This document shows, piece after piece, positions 19,559 to 27,812 of a DNA stretch of 64,000 bases (position 1 is the first letter of the stretch; each line of letters opens with the position of its first letter). This DNA is from Arthrobacter sp. StoSoilA2 (lineage in GTDB: Bacteria > Actinomycetota > Actinomycetes > Actinomycetales > Micrococcaceae): the NCBI RefSeq assembly GCF_019977195.1, contig NZ_AP024643.1, forward strand, positions 3,472,001 to 3,536,000, written 5' to 3'. The position numbers and the translations under genes are program-made. Below the pieces are notes generated by a model, which worked only from the letters and a program-made list of their open reading frames with translations, searched no databases and was not told where the DNA came from.

Positions 19559-20500
19559 ATGGAAAACTCGCTTATTTTCATAGCTGCCGTCGGCCTCTGC
19601 GTCGCTGCGCTCGCACTGGTTATTATGGTGGTCCTCAAGCCTCGAAACGGCGTCATCCCCATCGAACGCCGTCGAGTGGGCTCCGTGGCCGACGAGTCTG
19701 CCCTCGGCCGGGTATCCCAAACAGCGGTTGCAGCAGTCGATTCAGCGTTGGGCCGTTCCGGCGGTCCCTTCAACCGTGAAATTCTCTACCGCGCCGGAGT
19801 AAAACAGGCTCCTGCCGATTTCACGGTCTTGGTAGCAGTGACGACTCTCGTAGTGGGTACGCTCGGTACCCTTCTGGTGAACCTGTTCATAGGCATCGTC
19901 TTAGCATTAGCGACGCCGTTCGCAGCCAAGCTGTTCCTGGTGTTCAAGACAGAAAAGCGTCGTTCCCGGTTTGAGACACAGCTAACCGACACCATTCAAA
20001 TGTTGATCGGGGGGCTTCGCGTGGGACACAGTATCATGCGTTCGCTGGAAGCTGCTGCTCGGGAGGCTCAATCCCCCACGTCCGAAGAACTGGGCCGGAT
20101 TGTCAACGAAGTAACAATCGGCAAGGACCCCCGCCAGGCCCTGGACGACTGTGCTGCGCGGATGGACAGCGAGGACTTCCGTTGGATCGGCCAAGCAATG
20201 CAAATCAACCGGGAGGTAGGCGGTGATCTTGCCGAGGTGCTCGAACAGGTCGCCGGAACCATTCGGGAGCGGAGCGAGATCAAGGGCCACGTACGGGCAC
20301 TGAGTGCGGAGGGCAAGATGTCCGCCCTTATCCTCATGGCCATGCCGGTGGCCGTCGGGATCTTCATGGGCGCCATTAACCCCGGGTATATGAAGACGTT
20401 CGTCACCCACCCGGTCGGCATCGCAATGCTGATCGCGAGCGTTGTCCTGTTCATCATCGGCGGCTTCTGGATGAGCCGCACCGTCAAGATCAAGTTCTAA
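19559..20500 (+). CDS. tadB: Tad platform protein TadB (T2SS F domain)
   Basis: TadB and TadC form the membrane platform of the pilus. The ATG at 19559, one base after the tadA stop, gives 313 residues. There are two N-terminal hydrophobic segments, a cytoplasmic T2SSF domain (QLTDTIQMLIGGLRVGHSIMRSLE through VGGDLAEVLEQVAGTIRER) and two C-terminal helices. An in-frame extension upstream overlaps tadA and is rejected. Confidence 0.88.
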   Translation: MENSLIFIAAVGLCVAALALVIMVVLKPRNGVIPIERRRVGSVADESALGRVSQTAVAAVDSALGRSGGPFNREILYRAGVKQAPADFTVLVAVTTLVVGTLGTLLVNLFIGIVLALATPFAAKLFLVFKTEKRRSRFETQLTDTIQMLIGGLRVGHSIMRSLEAAAREAQSPTSEELGRIVNEVTIGKDPRQALDDCAARMDSEDFRWIGQAMQINREVGGDLAEVLEQVAGTIRERSEIKGHVRALSAEGKMSALILMAMPVAVGIFMGAINPGYMKTFVTHPVGIAMLIASVVLFIIGGFWMSRTVKIKF

Positions 20501-20512
20501 GGAGGCCCCACA

Positions 20513-21391
20513 ATGACTCCCGTTGCTTGGATCATCATCGCAGTTATCGTTCTCCCCATCGCCTACTTTGCTTGGTCCTTGGTCACCATTGACCGCAAGG
20601 GGATTGTGGCCATCCAGACCAACCTGGGATCAGGATTCGCCCAAGGCAGCGGAAGCGTCGCCCGCAGGCCTCCGCTTTTGTTAGGCATTGCCAGAAAGCT
20701 CACGCCCGGCAGTTATGAAGCAAAGCTGGATCATCTATTGGCCCTGGCAGGGCGCCCCCGCTCCATGCCGCTCACCAAATTGATCGCACTCAAGCCTGTC
20801 CTCGCCCTGGCTGGCGCAGTGATCGGCTTACTCCTTTTCGCGGGGAATCCCACTCCTACGCTCGCTGGAATCGGTATCTTTCTAACGATATTCCTGTACT
20901 TCCTGCCAGACCTCTTGATCTACAACACGGGAACCAAACGTCAGGATGCCATCAAGTTGGAGTTCCCCAACACGCTCGATCAGATGCTTATCTCGGTCGA
21001 GGCTGGCCTTGGATTCGAAGCTGCGATGGAGCGGGCGTCCATGCAGGGGACCGGACCCCTGGCCCACGAGCTGATGCGTACACTTCAGGACATCCAGGTG
21101 GGACGCCCCCGGCGTGAAGCCTACGATGCATTGTCCGAACGCTGCGCCGTACCGGACATTCGCAGCTTTGTCTTGGCTGTCATTCAAGCCGACAAATACG
21201 GCATCGGCATCGCCAGCGTTCTCCGGGCTCAGGCGAAGCAAGCGAGGGTAAAGCGTCGACAGAACGCAGAAGAAAAGGCCATGAAGCTTCCGGTCAAAGT
21301 GCTTTTTCCGCTCTTGTTCTGCATTTTCCCGGTTTTGTTCATAGTCCTTCTGGGTCCTGCGGCCATCAAGATTATCCAAGCCTTCAGCTGA
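20513..21391 (+). CDS. tadC: Tad platform protein TadC (T2SS F domain)
   Basis: The 292-residue partner of TadB starts at an ATG with an excellent ribosome site (AAGGAGG). It has an N-terminal helix, a central hydrophobic pair, a T2SSF domain (LEFPNTLDQMLISVEAGLGFEAAMERAS ... RSFVLAVIQADKYGIGI, quoted in part) and a C-terminal helix (LPVKVLFPLLFCIFPVLFIVLLG). It is the last pilus gene and is followed by a bidirectional hairpin. Confidence 0.88.
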   Translation: MTPVAWIIIAVIVLPIAYFAWSLVTIDRKGIVAIQTNLGSGFAQGSGSVARRPPLLLGIARKLTPGSYEAKLDHLLALAGRPRSMPLTKLIALKPVLALAGAVIGLLLFAGNPTPTLAGIGIFLTIFLYFLPDLLIYNTGTKRQDAIKLEFPNTLDQMLISVEAGLGFEAAMERASMQGTGPLAHELMRTLQDIQVGRPRREAYDALSERCAVPDIRSFVLAVIQADKYGIGIASVLRAQAKQARVKRRQNAEEKAMKLPVKVLFPLLFCIFPVLFIVLLGPAAIKIIQAFS

Positions 21392-21452
21392 TCTTGCCCC
21401 GCGGGAATTAGACCGGCCGTTCGCGGATCCCAGACCGTGGACGGCCACAATG

Positions 21453-21486
21453 GCCCCCTTCCGGTACCCAGAGCCGGGAGGGGGTC
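21453..21486. terminator. Bidirectional hairpin between convergent tadC and truA
   Basis: GGCCCCCTTCCGG and CCGGGAGGGGGTCC form a stem with one or two mismatches around a 9-base loop, between two convergent genes. No long U-tract follows on either side. Confidence 0.55.
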
Positions 21487-21501
21487 CTCCAATGTCCGGA
21501 C

Positions 21502-22392
21502 TTATTCGCGCCGGGCCCTCGTCAGCTCGGCCCGTGCCAGCAGCTCGCCGTCCGATGGGTACGCAACTTCCTCCAACACCAAGGGGTGGGGTGCAGCCAA
21601 CACGGACTTGGCATCACGCTTACGTTCCAGAAGACGTTCATGCAGCCAGCCCGGTCGCTCCAGGCCTTCGCCCACGCGCAGGGCCGAGCCCACCAAGGAC
21701 CTGACCATGTTGTGGCAGAACGCATCAGCCTGAACTGTGGCGACAATGACCCCGTCGCTCCCCCGTTCGAACTCAAACTTCTGTAGCTCGCGGATAGTTG
21801 TGGCGCCCTCGCGGGGCTTGCAGTAGGAGCGGAAGTCCTGAAGCCCCAGCAACTGGGAAGCGCCGTCGTTCAAGAGAGAAATGTTCAGCGGCGCCTTGTG
21901 CCACAGCGTAATTCCTCGAAGCACGGGATCCCAGCGCTCGGCGCCATCAGCAATGCGGTAACTGTAACGACGCCACAACGCGGAGAACCGGGCGTCGAAA
22001 CCTTCAGGCGCCAGACCGGCGTCGTGCACTTCAATGGCACCGGTAAGATCGCCGAGGACGCGGCTGAGGGCGCCGCGAAGGCGCCGCAAAAGCGCGACGG
22101 CGGGGTCCAGCTCGTGTCCACGCGGAAGTCCCAGCCACTCGGCTTCAGTCAGATCAACATGGACGACCTGACCGCGGGCGTGGACACCGGCGTCGGTGCG
22201 GCCGGCAACCGTGACCCGCACGGGACGGCGCACGAGGAGCGCCAAAGCTTCCTCAAGTGACCCCTGAACTGTGAGCAGCCCGGGCTGAAGGGCCCAGCCG
22301 TTGAATGGTCCGCCGTCGTAGGAAAGATCCATCCGGACACGCAAAAACCCGCCGCCCTCCAAAGCGGGGGCAGCGGGTTTTCGTTCGTTCAT
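21502..22392 (-). CDS. truA: tRNA pseudouridine(38-40) synthase TruA
   Basis: TruA isomerises uridines 38-40 in the anticodon arm of many tRNAs. The 296-residue protein carries the catalytic-Asp motif GRTDAGVHARGQVVH and the DLSYDGGPFNGWALQP start of the fold. It lies 32 bases after rplQ, the usual actinobacterial rplQ-truA order, and has a weak ribosome site. It is probably the last gene of the alpha operon transcript. Confidence 0.94.
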   Translation of the reverse strand: MNERKPAAPALEGGGFLRVRMDLSYDGGPFNGWALQPGLLTVQGSLEEALALLVRRPVRVTVAGRTDAGVHARGQVVHVDLTEAEWLGLPRGHELDPAVALLRRLRGALSRVLGDLTGAIEVHDAGLAPEGFDARFSALWRRYSYRIADGAERWDPVLRGITLWHKAPLNISLLNDGASQLLGLQDFRSYCKPREGATTIRELQKFEFERGSDGVIVATVQADAFCHNMVRSLVGSALRVGEGLERPGWLHERLLERKRDAKSVLAAPHPLVLEEVAYPSDGELLARAELTRARRE

Positions 22393-22424
22393 AGACTTAA
22401 GTCTACTAAGAAGAATTCAGTGAA

Positions 22425-22985
22425 TTACTTCTTTTCCTCAGCGGCCGGAGCCTCTTCGGTTTCAGCAGCTTCAGCGTCAGCAGCCTCAGCCTCAGCGGCC
22501 GGAGCCTCTTCGGTTTCAGCAGCTTCGGTCTCTACAGCCTCGGTCTCAACAACCTCTTCCTCAGCAGCCGGGGCAGCCTTGGCAGCAGCAGCGGTTGCTT
22601 CAGCAACTACGGCCTGCTTCGGGGAAACCGGCTCAAGGACGAGCTCGATGACAGCCATGGGAGCGTTGTCGCCCTTGCGGTTGCCGATCTTGGTGATACG
22701 GGTGTAGCCACCATCGCGGTTAGCGACGGCGCCGGCGATGTCGGTGAACAGCTCGTGGACGATGCCCTTGTCGCTGATCAGGCCGAGAACGCGGCGGCGG
22801 GACGAGAGGTCGCCACGCTTGGCGAAGGTGACCAAACGCTCTGCGTACGGCTTCAGGCGCTTGGCCTTGGTGACCGTGGTGGTGATGCGCTTGTGCTCAA
22901 ACAGAGCAGCTGCCAGGTTCGCGAGCATCAGGCGCTCGTGAGCCGGGCCGCCTCCAAGGCGCGGACCCTTAGTGGGGGTAGGCAT
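22425..22985 (-). CDS. rplQ: 50S ribosomal protein L17 with long Ala/Glu-rich tail
   Basis: L17 lines the peptide-exit side of the large subunit. The core (residues 1 to about 118, with [24 protein letters not shown] split over its start) is normal. A C-terminal tail of about 65 residues made almost only of Ala, Glu, Thr and Val brings the length to 186. The tail DNA holds an exact 36-base direct repeat (22437-22472 and 22491-22526), 54 bases apart, so the tail grew by in-frame duplication of an 18-residue unit. rpoA lies upstream. Confidence 0.96.
   Translation of the reverse strand: MPTPTKGPRLGGGPAHERLMLANLAAALFEHKRITTTVTKAKRLKPYAERLVTFAKRGDLSSRRRVLGLISDKGIVHELFTDIAGAVANRDGGYTRITKIGNRKGDNAPMAVIELVLEPVSPKQAVVAEATAAAAKAAPAAEEEVVETEAVETEAAETEEAPAAEAEAADAEAAETEEAPAAEEKK
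22437..22526 (-). repeat. In-frame 36-base direct repeat inside the L17 tail
   Basis: Copies at 22437-22472 and 22491-22526 are identical and 54 bases apart, equal to 18 codons. They encode the repeated TEEAPAAE part of the L17 C-terminal tail. Confidence 0.9.
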
Positions 22986-23011
22986 AATAATTTCTCCTGT
23001 TGTGTAAGCCG

Positions 23012-23035
23012 GTCAGGTCCATCGCTGGACCTGAC
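23012..23035 (-). other. Intercistronic hairpin between rpoA and rplQ
   Basis: GTCAGGTCCA and TGGACCTGAC pair perfectly over 10 bases. On the transcript the loop is GCGA, a GNRA tetraloop. No U-tract follows, so it is more likely an RNA-processing or stability element than a terminator. Confidence 0.65.
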
Positions 23036-23051
23036 GGCCAAGATCTGCTTT

Positions 23052-24062
23052 TTAGAGCTCGTCGTCGCTGAACGCGGCGTCGTCCTCTTCGATGGCTGCG
23101 GCGCGGGCTGCGAGGTCGAAACCGGGAGGGGAGTCCTTGAGGGACAGACCCAGTTCGACGAGCTTTGCCTTGACCTCGTCAATGGACTTCGCACCAAAGT
23201 TACGGATGTCCATCAGGTCAGCCTCGGAGCGGGCAACGAGTTCACCCACGGTGTGGATGCCCTCACGCTTGAGGCAGTTGTAGGAACGGACGGTAAGGTC
23301 CAGATCCTCGATCGGCAGAGCCATGTCCGCTGCCAGGGCAGCGTCCGTCGGCGACGGGCCAATCTCGATACCTTCAGCTGCGGTGTTCAGCTCACGAGCC
23401 AGACCGAACAGTTCCACCAGGGTGGTGCCTGCAGAAGCAACGGCGTCGCGCGGAGCGATTGCCTGCTTGGTCTCGACGTCGACAATGAGCTTGTCGAAGT
23501 CAGTGCGCTGCTCAACACGGGTAGCTTCCACGCGGAAGGTTACCTTCATGACCGGCGAGTAGATCGAGTCAACCGGAATACGGCCGATCTCGGAGTCGCC
23601 GGACTTGTTCTGAGCTGCCGAAACGTAGCCACGGCCGCGCTCGATGGTCAGTTCGAGTTCGAACTTGCCCTTCGAGTTCAGGGTGGCAATGTGCAGATCC
23701 GGGTTGTGGAATTCGACGCCGGCCGGAGGAGCAATGTCCGCGGCGGTGACGACTCCGGGGCCCTGCTTGCGCAGGTAAGCAACAACCGGCTCGTCGTGCT
23801 CGGAGGAAACCGAAAGGTTCTTGATGTTCAGGATGATCTCGGTGACATCTTCCTTGACACCCGGAACCGTGGTGAACTCGTGCAGCACGCCATCGATCCG
23901 GATGCTGGTAACAGCGGCACCGGGGATGGAGGAGAGCAGGGTACGGCGGAGGGAGTTTCCGAGGGTGTAGCCGAAGCCCGGCTCCAGCGGTTCAATGATG
24001 AAACGGGAGCGGTTCTCGGATACAACTTCTTCAGACAGGGTGGGGCGCTGTGCAATGAGCAC
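23052..24062 (-). CDS. rpoA: DNA-directed RNA polymerase subunit alpha
   Basis: The alpha dimer nucleates assembly of RNA polymerase, and its C-terminal domain contacts UP elements and activators. The 336-residue protein shows the N-terminal domain signature ([22 protein letters not shown]), the linker, and the C-terminal domain ([21 protein letters not shown] and [14 protein letters not shown]). It is separated from rpsK by a structured 149-base spacer instead of rpsD. Confidence 0.98.
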   Translation of the reverse strand: MLIAQRPTLSEEVVSENRSRFIIEPLEPGFGYTLGNSLRRTLLSSIPGAAVTSIRIDGVLHEFTTVPGVKEDVTEIILNIKNLSVSSEHDEPVVAYLRKQGPGVVTAADIAPPAGVEFHNPDLHIATLNSKGKFELELTIERGRGYVSAAQNKSGDSEIGRIPVDSIYSPVMKVTFRVEATRVEQRTDFDKLIVDVETKQAIAPRDAVASAGTTLVELFGLARELNTAAEGIEIGPSPTDAALAADMALPIEDLDLTVRSYNCLKREGIHTVGELVARSEADLMDIRNFGAKSIDEVKAKLVELGLSLKDSPPGFDLAARAAAIEEDDAAFSDDEL

Positions 24063-24134
24063 TTAGGTTTCCTTTCGGCGAGCATCCGCTATATGACGCA
24101 ACACAGGTGGTGGAAATCGGCTTCGGTTTCCAGC

Positions 24135-24196
24135 CTGACCAGCCGGGCCATGCTTGTAGATGGTCTAAACCATGTACAGCAGGCCCGGCCGGTCAG
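24135..24196 (-). other. Long structured hairpin in the rpsK-rpoA spacer
   Basis: An inverted repeat of about 28 paired positions spans 62 bases. The outer arms CTGACC-A-GCCGGGCC and GGCCCGGC-C-GGTCAG are followed by TGCT/AGCA, GTA/TAC and ATGGT/ACCAT, closing on a CTAA loop. There are two bulges and two mismatches. It starts 16 bases after the rpsK stop and no U-tract follows it, so readthrough or processing is expected. Confidence 0.7.
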
Positions 24197-24211
24197 ACAG
24201 GGAATACCTAA

Positions 24212-24613
24212 TTAGACGCGGCGGCGCTTCGGCGGGCGGCAACCGTTGTGGGCGCTGGGGGTGACGTCCTGGATGGAGCCAACCTCAAGGCCAGCAGCCT
24301 GAAGCGAACGGATTGCGGTTTCGCGTCCGGATCCCGGACCCTTGACGAATACGTCAACCTTGCGCAGACCGTGCTCCTGAGCGCGCTTTGCAGCAGCTTC
24401 AGCAGCCATCTGGGCAGCGAACGGGGTGGACTTACGGGAGCCCTTGAAGCCAACCTCACCGGCGGAAGCCCAGGAGATTACAGCACCGTTCGGGTCCGTG
24501 ATGGACACGATGGTGTTGTTAAAGGTGCTCTTGATGTGCGCCTGGCCAAGCGCAATATTCTTCTTATCCTTGCGACGCGGCTTACGAACCGCTCCACGAG
24601 TCTTCGGGGGCAT
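24212..24613 (-). CDS. rpsK: 30S ribosomal protein S11
   Basis: S11 lies on the 30S platform near the mRNA exit. Its 133 residues include the family pattern [15 protein letters not shown] and [18 protein letters not shown] and the C-terminal [12 protein letters not shown]. Gene order is rpsM, rpsK, then rpoA. Confidence 0.98.
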   Translation of the reverse strand: MPPKTRGAVRKPRRKDKKNIALGQAHIKSTFNNTIVSITDPNGAVISWASAGEVGFKGSRKSTPFAAQMAAEAAAKRAQEHGLRKVDVFVKGPGSGRETAIRSLQAAGLEVGSIQDVTPSAHNGCRPPKRRRV

Positions 24614-24664
24614 TGTTTCTCCTACAGAAAGTTATCGGGGGAAAACCAGGTCAATCCCGAGGGA

Positions 24665-25042
24665 TTAACGTCCGGCCTTCTTCTTGCCGGCGACGGTGCG
24701 CTTCGGGCCCTTGCGGGTACGAGCGTTGGTCTTCGTACGCTGTCCGCGTACGGGCAGGCCCTTACGGTGGCGCAGGCCTTCGTAGCTGCCGATCTCAACC
24801 TTGCGGCGGATGTCAGCGGCTACCTCGCGGCGAAGGTCACCCTCAACCTTGTAGTTGCCTTCAATGTAGTCACGCAGCTGGACCAGTTCGGCGTCAGTCA
24901 GGTCCTTGACGCGAACGTCAGCGCTGATGCCGGTGGCAGCCAGGGTTTCGTGTGCACGGGTCTTGCCCACGCCGTAGATGTAAGTAAGCGCAATTTCCAA
25001 CCGCTTTTCGCGGGGAATGTCTACGCCAGCGAGACGAGCCAT
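24665..25042 (-). CDS. rpsM: 30S ribosomal protein S13
   Basis: S13 forms the bridge between the 30S head and the 50S subunit. The ATG at 25042, preceded by AAGGAG, gives [14 protein letters not shown] and 125 residues, ending in the basic tRNA-contacting tail. A longer frame upstream is non-coding leader. The 196-base gap before it holds nested hairpins. Confidence 0.98.
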   Translation of the reverse strand: MARLAGVDIPREKRLEIALTYIYGVGKTRAHETLAATGISADVRVKDLTDAELVQLRDYIEGNYKVEGDLRREVAADIRRKVEIGSYEGLRHRKGLPVRGQRTKTNARTRKGPKRTVAGKKKAGR

Positions 25043-25065
25043 AGTGGCGGTACTCCTTGAATAAA

Positions 25066-25116
25066 CCGGAGGTCGTAGGCAGTACACCCACACGATCCGT
25101 GTGGCCCCAGCCTCCG
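25066..25116 (-). other. Nested hairpins in the leader before rpsM
   Basis: An inner stem CCACACG/CGTGTGG (25088-25104) lies inside a weaker outer pair CGGAGG/CCTCCG (25067-25072 and 25111-25116). It sits about 25 bases before the rpsM start in a 196-base rpmJ-rpsM gap. It may be a ribosomal-protein binding leader. Confidence 0.4.
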
Positions 25117-25238
25117 ACCGGGGGTACGTTGACCAGGCTCTGTAATGCAGTCCTGGCACAACTTGTGCTGCCTTTATTTACTTGCGTGGGCTAGCAACCC
25201 AGGTTTGCCCTTGCGGGCGCTGATTCCCTGAAGGGGAA

Positions 25239-25352
25239 TTAGCCCTGGCGCTGCTTGTGGCGCGGGTTCTCGCAGATCACCATGACCCGGCCGTTACGGC
25301 GGATCACTTTGCACTTGTCGCAGATCTGCTTGACGCTCGGCTTGACCTTCAT
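25239..25352 (-). CDS. rpmJ: 50S ribosomal protein L36
   Basis: This very short gene (37 residues) starts [14 protein letters not shown] and ends NPRHKQRQG. The zinc ribbon ligands Cys11, Cys14, Cys27 and His32 are intact, so it is the zinc-binding C+ form. It lies between infA and rpsM, the standard place. Confidence 0.97.
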   Translation of the reverse strand: MKVKPSVKQICDKCKVIRRNGRVMVICENPRHKQRQG

Positions 25353-25424
25353 GGCGTTCCTTTGCGTGTTTTGCAGTTGATCTGCTGGAGCGGCCTGGCA
25401 CTATTGCCTGGGCCGCCCAGCAAT

Positions 25425-25646
25425 TTACTTGTAGCGGTAGACGATACGACCACGTGTGAGGTCGTATGGGCTCAGCTCCACCACTACCCGGTCCTCGGGG
25501 AGGATTCGAATGTAGTGCTGACGCATCTTCCCAGAGATGTGTGCGAGAACGACGTGCTTGTTGGTGAGCTCAACACGAAACATCGCATTGGGCAGCGCCT
25601 CAGTCACAACGCCCTCGATCTCAATGACCCCGTCCTTCTTGGCCAT
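25425..25646 (-). CDS. infA: Translation initiation factor IF-1
   Basis: IF-1 is a 73-residue OB-fold protein that blocks the A site during initiation. The sequence [40 protein letters not shown] and the final YRYK are fully typical. It heads the infA-rpmJ-rpsM-rpsK-rpoA-rplQ transcript. A possible promoter on the minus strand is TTGTCT-18-TAGTGT at about 25741-25770, of low certainty. Confidence 0.97.
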   Translation of the reverse strand: MAKKDGVIEIEGVVTEALPNAMFRVELTNKHVVLAHISGKMRQHYIRILPEDRVVVELSPYDLTRGRIVYRYK

Positions 25647-25841
25647 ATCCTCCGCTAACTGTTGTTTGCCGCTGTCCTCCGGCTAGGCACCGAAAATCCA
25701 ACGGACGTTTTTTGTTTGCTTGGCCCTCTTGGAACCACGACACTAAAAAGGGCGTGGCTGCACAGACAACCAACAAATAACTCTACGCCAATGGGGCCGG
25801 AAAGTTAAATCCGTCCATGGTAGCGCACCTACCGCCGCCCG

Positions 25842-26882
25842 TCACTCCCCTACGGTCCGGTAAGCAGGGAAGTCTCCTGCCGCCGTCGTGACACTTTCGG
25901 CGGCTTCAACACCGTCCAGGATCGCCAAACGCACGGCCTCAGCTGCGGCGCTTTGGAGCGTTATGAGCGATACCTGACGTGCCTGCTCGGTACTGCGATC
26001 AAGCCCGACGGCGCCGGTCGCCAGAGTGAAAACGGTGTCACCGTCCGCCAAAGTGTGGGACGGATCCAACGCCCGCGCGAGCCCGGCATGCCCAGCGCTG
26101 GCGGTCCGCTTGCACTCAGCAACATCCAGAACAGCATTCGTAGCGACCACGACTAGCGTTGTGTTTAGGCCCGCCGAATCTGCCGCCCTCTGCGCGCTCG
26201 GTCGTTCCTCCCCAACGGCCCCCTCGCCTCGCAAGCTCGGCGAGGGAACCCCGCCGTCGTGGCCCCACCTTAGACGCGCGCTGCCGGGCGCCAGCCCCAG
26301 CGGTGTCCCGAGCGCATTCACCACAGCTATGGCACCGACGATGACCGGACCGCTGACGGAGATCTTATCCAGGGTGATCGAGGATGTTCCGACGCCACCT
26401 TTGTACTGTCCGCGCGCAATCACCGCGCCAGTGCCTGCGCCAACGTTTCCACGCCCGACGGCGGCGTGGTCACCTGAGGCGAACGCTGCGGCGGCTGCCT
26501 GGTAACCCATGTCGGCGCCGGGTCGTGCTTTGACGTCACCACCGCGTCCGAGGTCGAAGATGGCTGCTGCCGGAACGATCGGTACGACAGTTCCGGGAAC
26601 CGCGAAGCCCCTGCCCTGCTCCTCACACCAGAGTTGGGCACCAGCCGCTGAGACGAGGCCGAACGCACTGCCACCCGTCAGCACGATGGCATCGACCGTG
26701 GATACCAACGTGGTCGGATCCAGAGCATCAGTTTCATGCGTACCTGGACCTCCCCCGCGTACGTCCACCGACCCCACAGTTCCCACAGGCGGAAGGACGA
26801 CTGTCACGCCAGAGAGCCACCCGCCGTCGTTCTTCTGGACGTGGCCAATACGGATGCCCGGTACATCGGTGATCGCATTCAT
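25842..26882 (-). CDS. P1 family peptidase (DmpA/S58-like aminopeptidase)
   Basis: The P1/S58 family are Ntn-type hydrolases that cut themselves before a catalytic Ser. They are described as L-aminopeptidase/D-esterase or beta-peptidyl aminopeptidase. Visible landmarks are ITDVPGIRIGH, GGSAFGL, GGVGTSS and NTTLVVVATNA. The ATG at 26882 has AGGTGG upstream; an in-frame GTG 15 bases earlier has no ribosome site. Between about residues 218 and 250 an unusual PSPSLRGEGAVGEERPS segment is encoded by a palindromic, repeat-like insert. The gene lies between map and infA, not part of the canonical ribosomal order. Confidence 0.85.
   Translation of the reverse strand: MNAITDVPGIRIGHVQKNDGGWLSGVTVVLPPVGTVGSVDVRGGGPGTHETDALDPTTLVSTVDAIVLTGGSAFGLVSAAGAQLWCEEQGRGFAVPGTVVPIVPAAAIFDLGRGGDVKARPGADMGYQAAAAAFASGDHAAVGRGNVGAGTGAVIARGQYKGGVGTSSITLDKISVSGPVIVGAIAVVNALGTPLGLAPGSARLRWGHDGGVPSPSLRGEGAVGEERPSAQRAADSAGLNTTLVVVATNAVLDVAECKRTASAGHAGLARALDPSHTLADGDTVFTLATGAVGLDRSTEQARQVSLITLQSAAAEAVRLAILDGVEAAESVTTAAGDFPAYRTVGE
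26221..26246. repeat. REP-like palindrome inside the P1 peptidase gene
   Basis: CCCTCGCC and GGCGAGGG form an 8-base perfect inverted repeat around a 10-base loop. It is in frame and encodes low-complexity Ser/Gly/Glu residues unlike the rest of the protein. Confidence 0.5.
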
Positions 26883-26951
26883 GGCTTTATTGTCCACCTG
26901 GAGGCAACGCCCTAAGCCGCAGCACGCCGGCCGGCAGCCGGCCCCGCCCGG

Positions 26952-27779
26952 TTACGGGATCGGGACGGGCACGACGCCGAGCGGCGCCAACTGCTCGGCG
27001 CCTCCGTCCGGGGCGGACAGGACCCAGATGCCCTTTTCGTGCACGGCCACCGAGTGTTCCCACTGGCAGGAGCGCTTGCCGTCGGTAGTGACAACAGTCC
27101 AGTCATCATCCAGGGTGGCAGTCTCGATGCCACCGCGCACCAGCATGGGTTCAATGGCGAGGCACAGTCCCGGGCGGATCTTCGGGCCGCGGTGATTGGT
27201 GCGGTAATTAAGGACGTCGGGGGCCATATGCATTTCCGAACCGATGCCGTGGCCCACATAGTCCTCCAGGATGCCCAGGGGCTTACCGGGGACGGAAGAA
27301 ACGTAGTCATCAATCGCATTGCCGATGTCGCCGACGAACTTGCCCTTGGCCAGCGCAGCAATCCCTCGCCACATGGCGGCCTCAGTGACATCCGAGAGGC
27401 GCTGGTCCTCAGGGTCTGCCGTGCCAACGATGACAGTGCGGGCGGAGTCCGAGTGCCATCCGTCCACGATGCAGCCGCCGTCGATGGAAATAATGTCGCC
27501 ATCGTTGAGGACACGGTTTCCTGGGATGCCGTGGACCACTTCCTCGTTCACTGACGTGCAGATGGTGGCGGGAAAGCCGTGGTAGCCAAGGAAGTTTGAC
27601 TTGGCCCCGGCGTCATTCAGGACTGCCGCGAAAACGTCGTCGAGGTCCTTGGTGGTGACGCCTGCCTTGGCCGCCGCAACGGCAGCGTCAAGGGCACGGC
27701 TGAGGACCAAACCGGCCTCGTGCATCTTGCGCATTTGCTCGTTGGTTTTGTACTCGATGCGGGGCTGACCGAACGCCAT
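26952..27779 (-). CDS. map: Methionine aminopeptidase, type I
   Basis: Map removes the initiator methionine from new proteins. The 275-residue sequence has the pita-bread fold ligands in DGGCIVDGWHSDSART (two Asp), GHGIGSEMH (His), AIEPML (Glu) and WEHSVAV (Glu). In many bacteria map directly follows adk; here a five-gene cassette separates them. It starts 33 bases after the oleD-like gene, with no hairpin between, so it may share that transcript or have a promoter inside it. Confidence 0.96.
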   Translation of the reverse strand: MAFGQPRIEYKTNEQMRKMHEAGLVLSRALDAAVAAAKAGVTTKDLDDVFAAVLNDAGAKSNFLGYHGFPATICTSVNEEVVHGIPGNRVLNDGDIISIDGGCIVDGWHSDSARTVIVGTADPEDQRLSDVTEAAMWRGIAALAKGKFVGDIGNAIDDYVSSVPGKPLGILEDYVGHGIGSEMHMAPDVLNYRTNHRGPKIRPGLCLAIEPMLVRGGIETATLDDDWTVVTTDGKRSCQWEHSVAVHEKGIWVLSAPDGGAEQLAPLGVVPVPIP

Positions 27780-27812
27780 GTTCTCCTCTGGATGGTTTGC
27801 TGTAGGAGCCCA

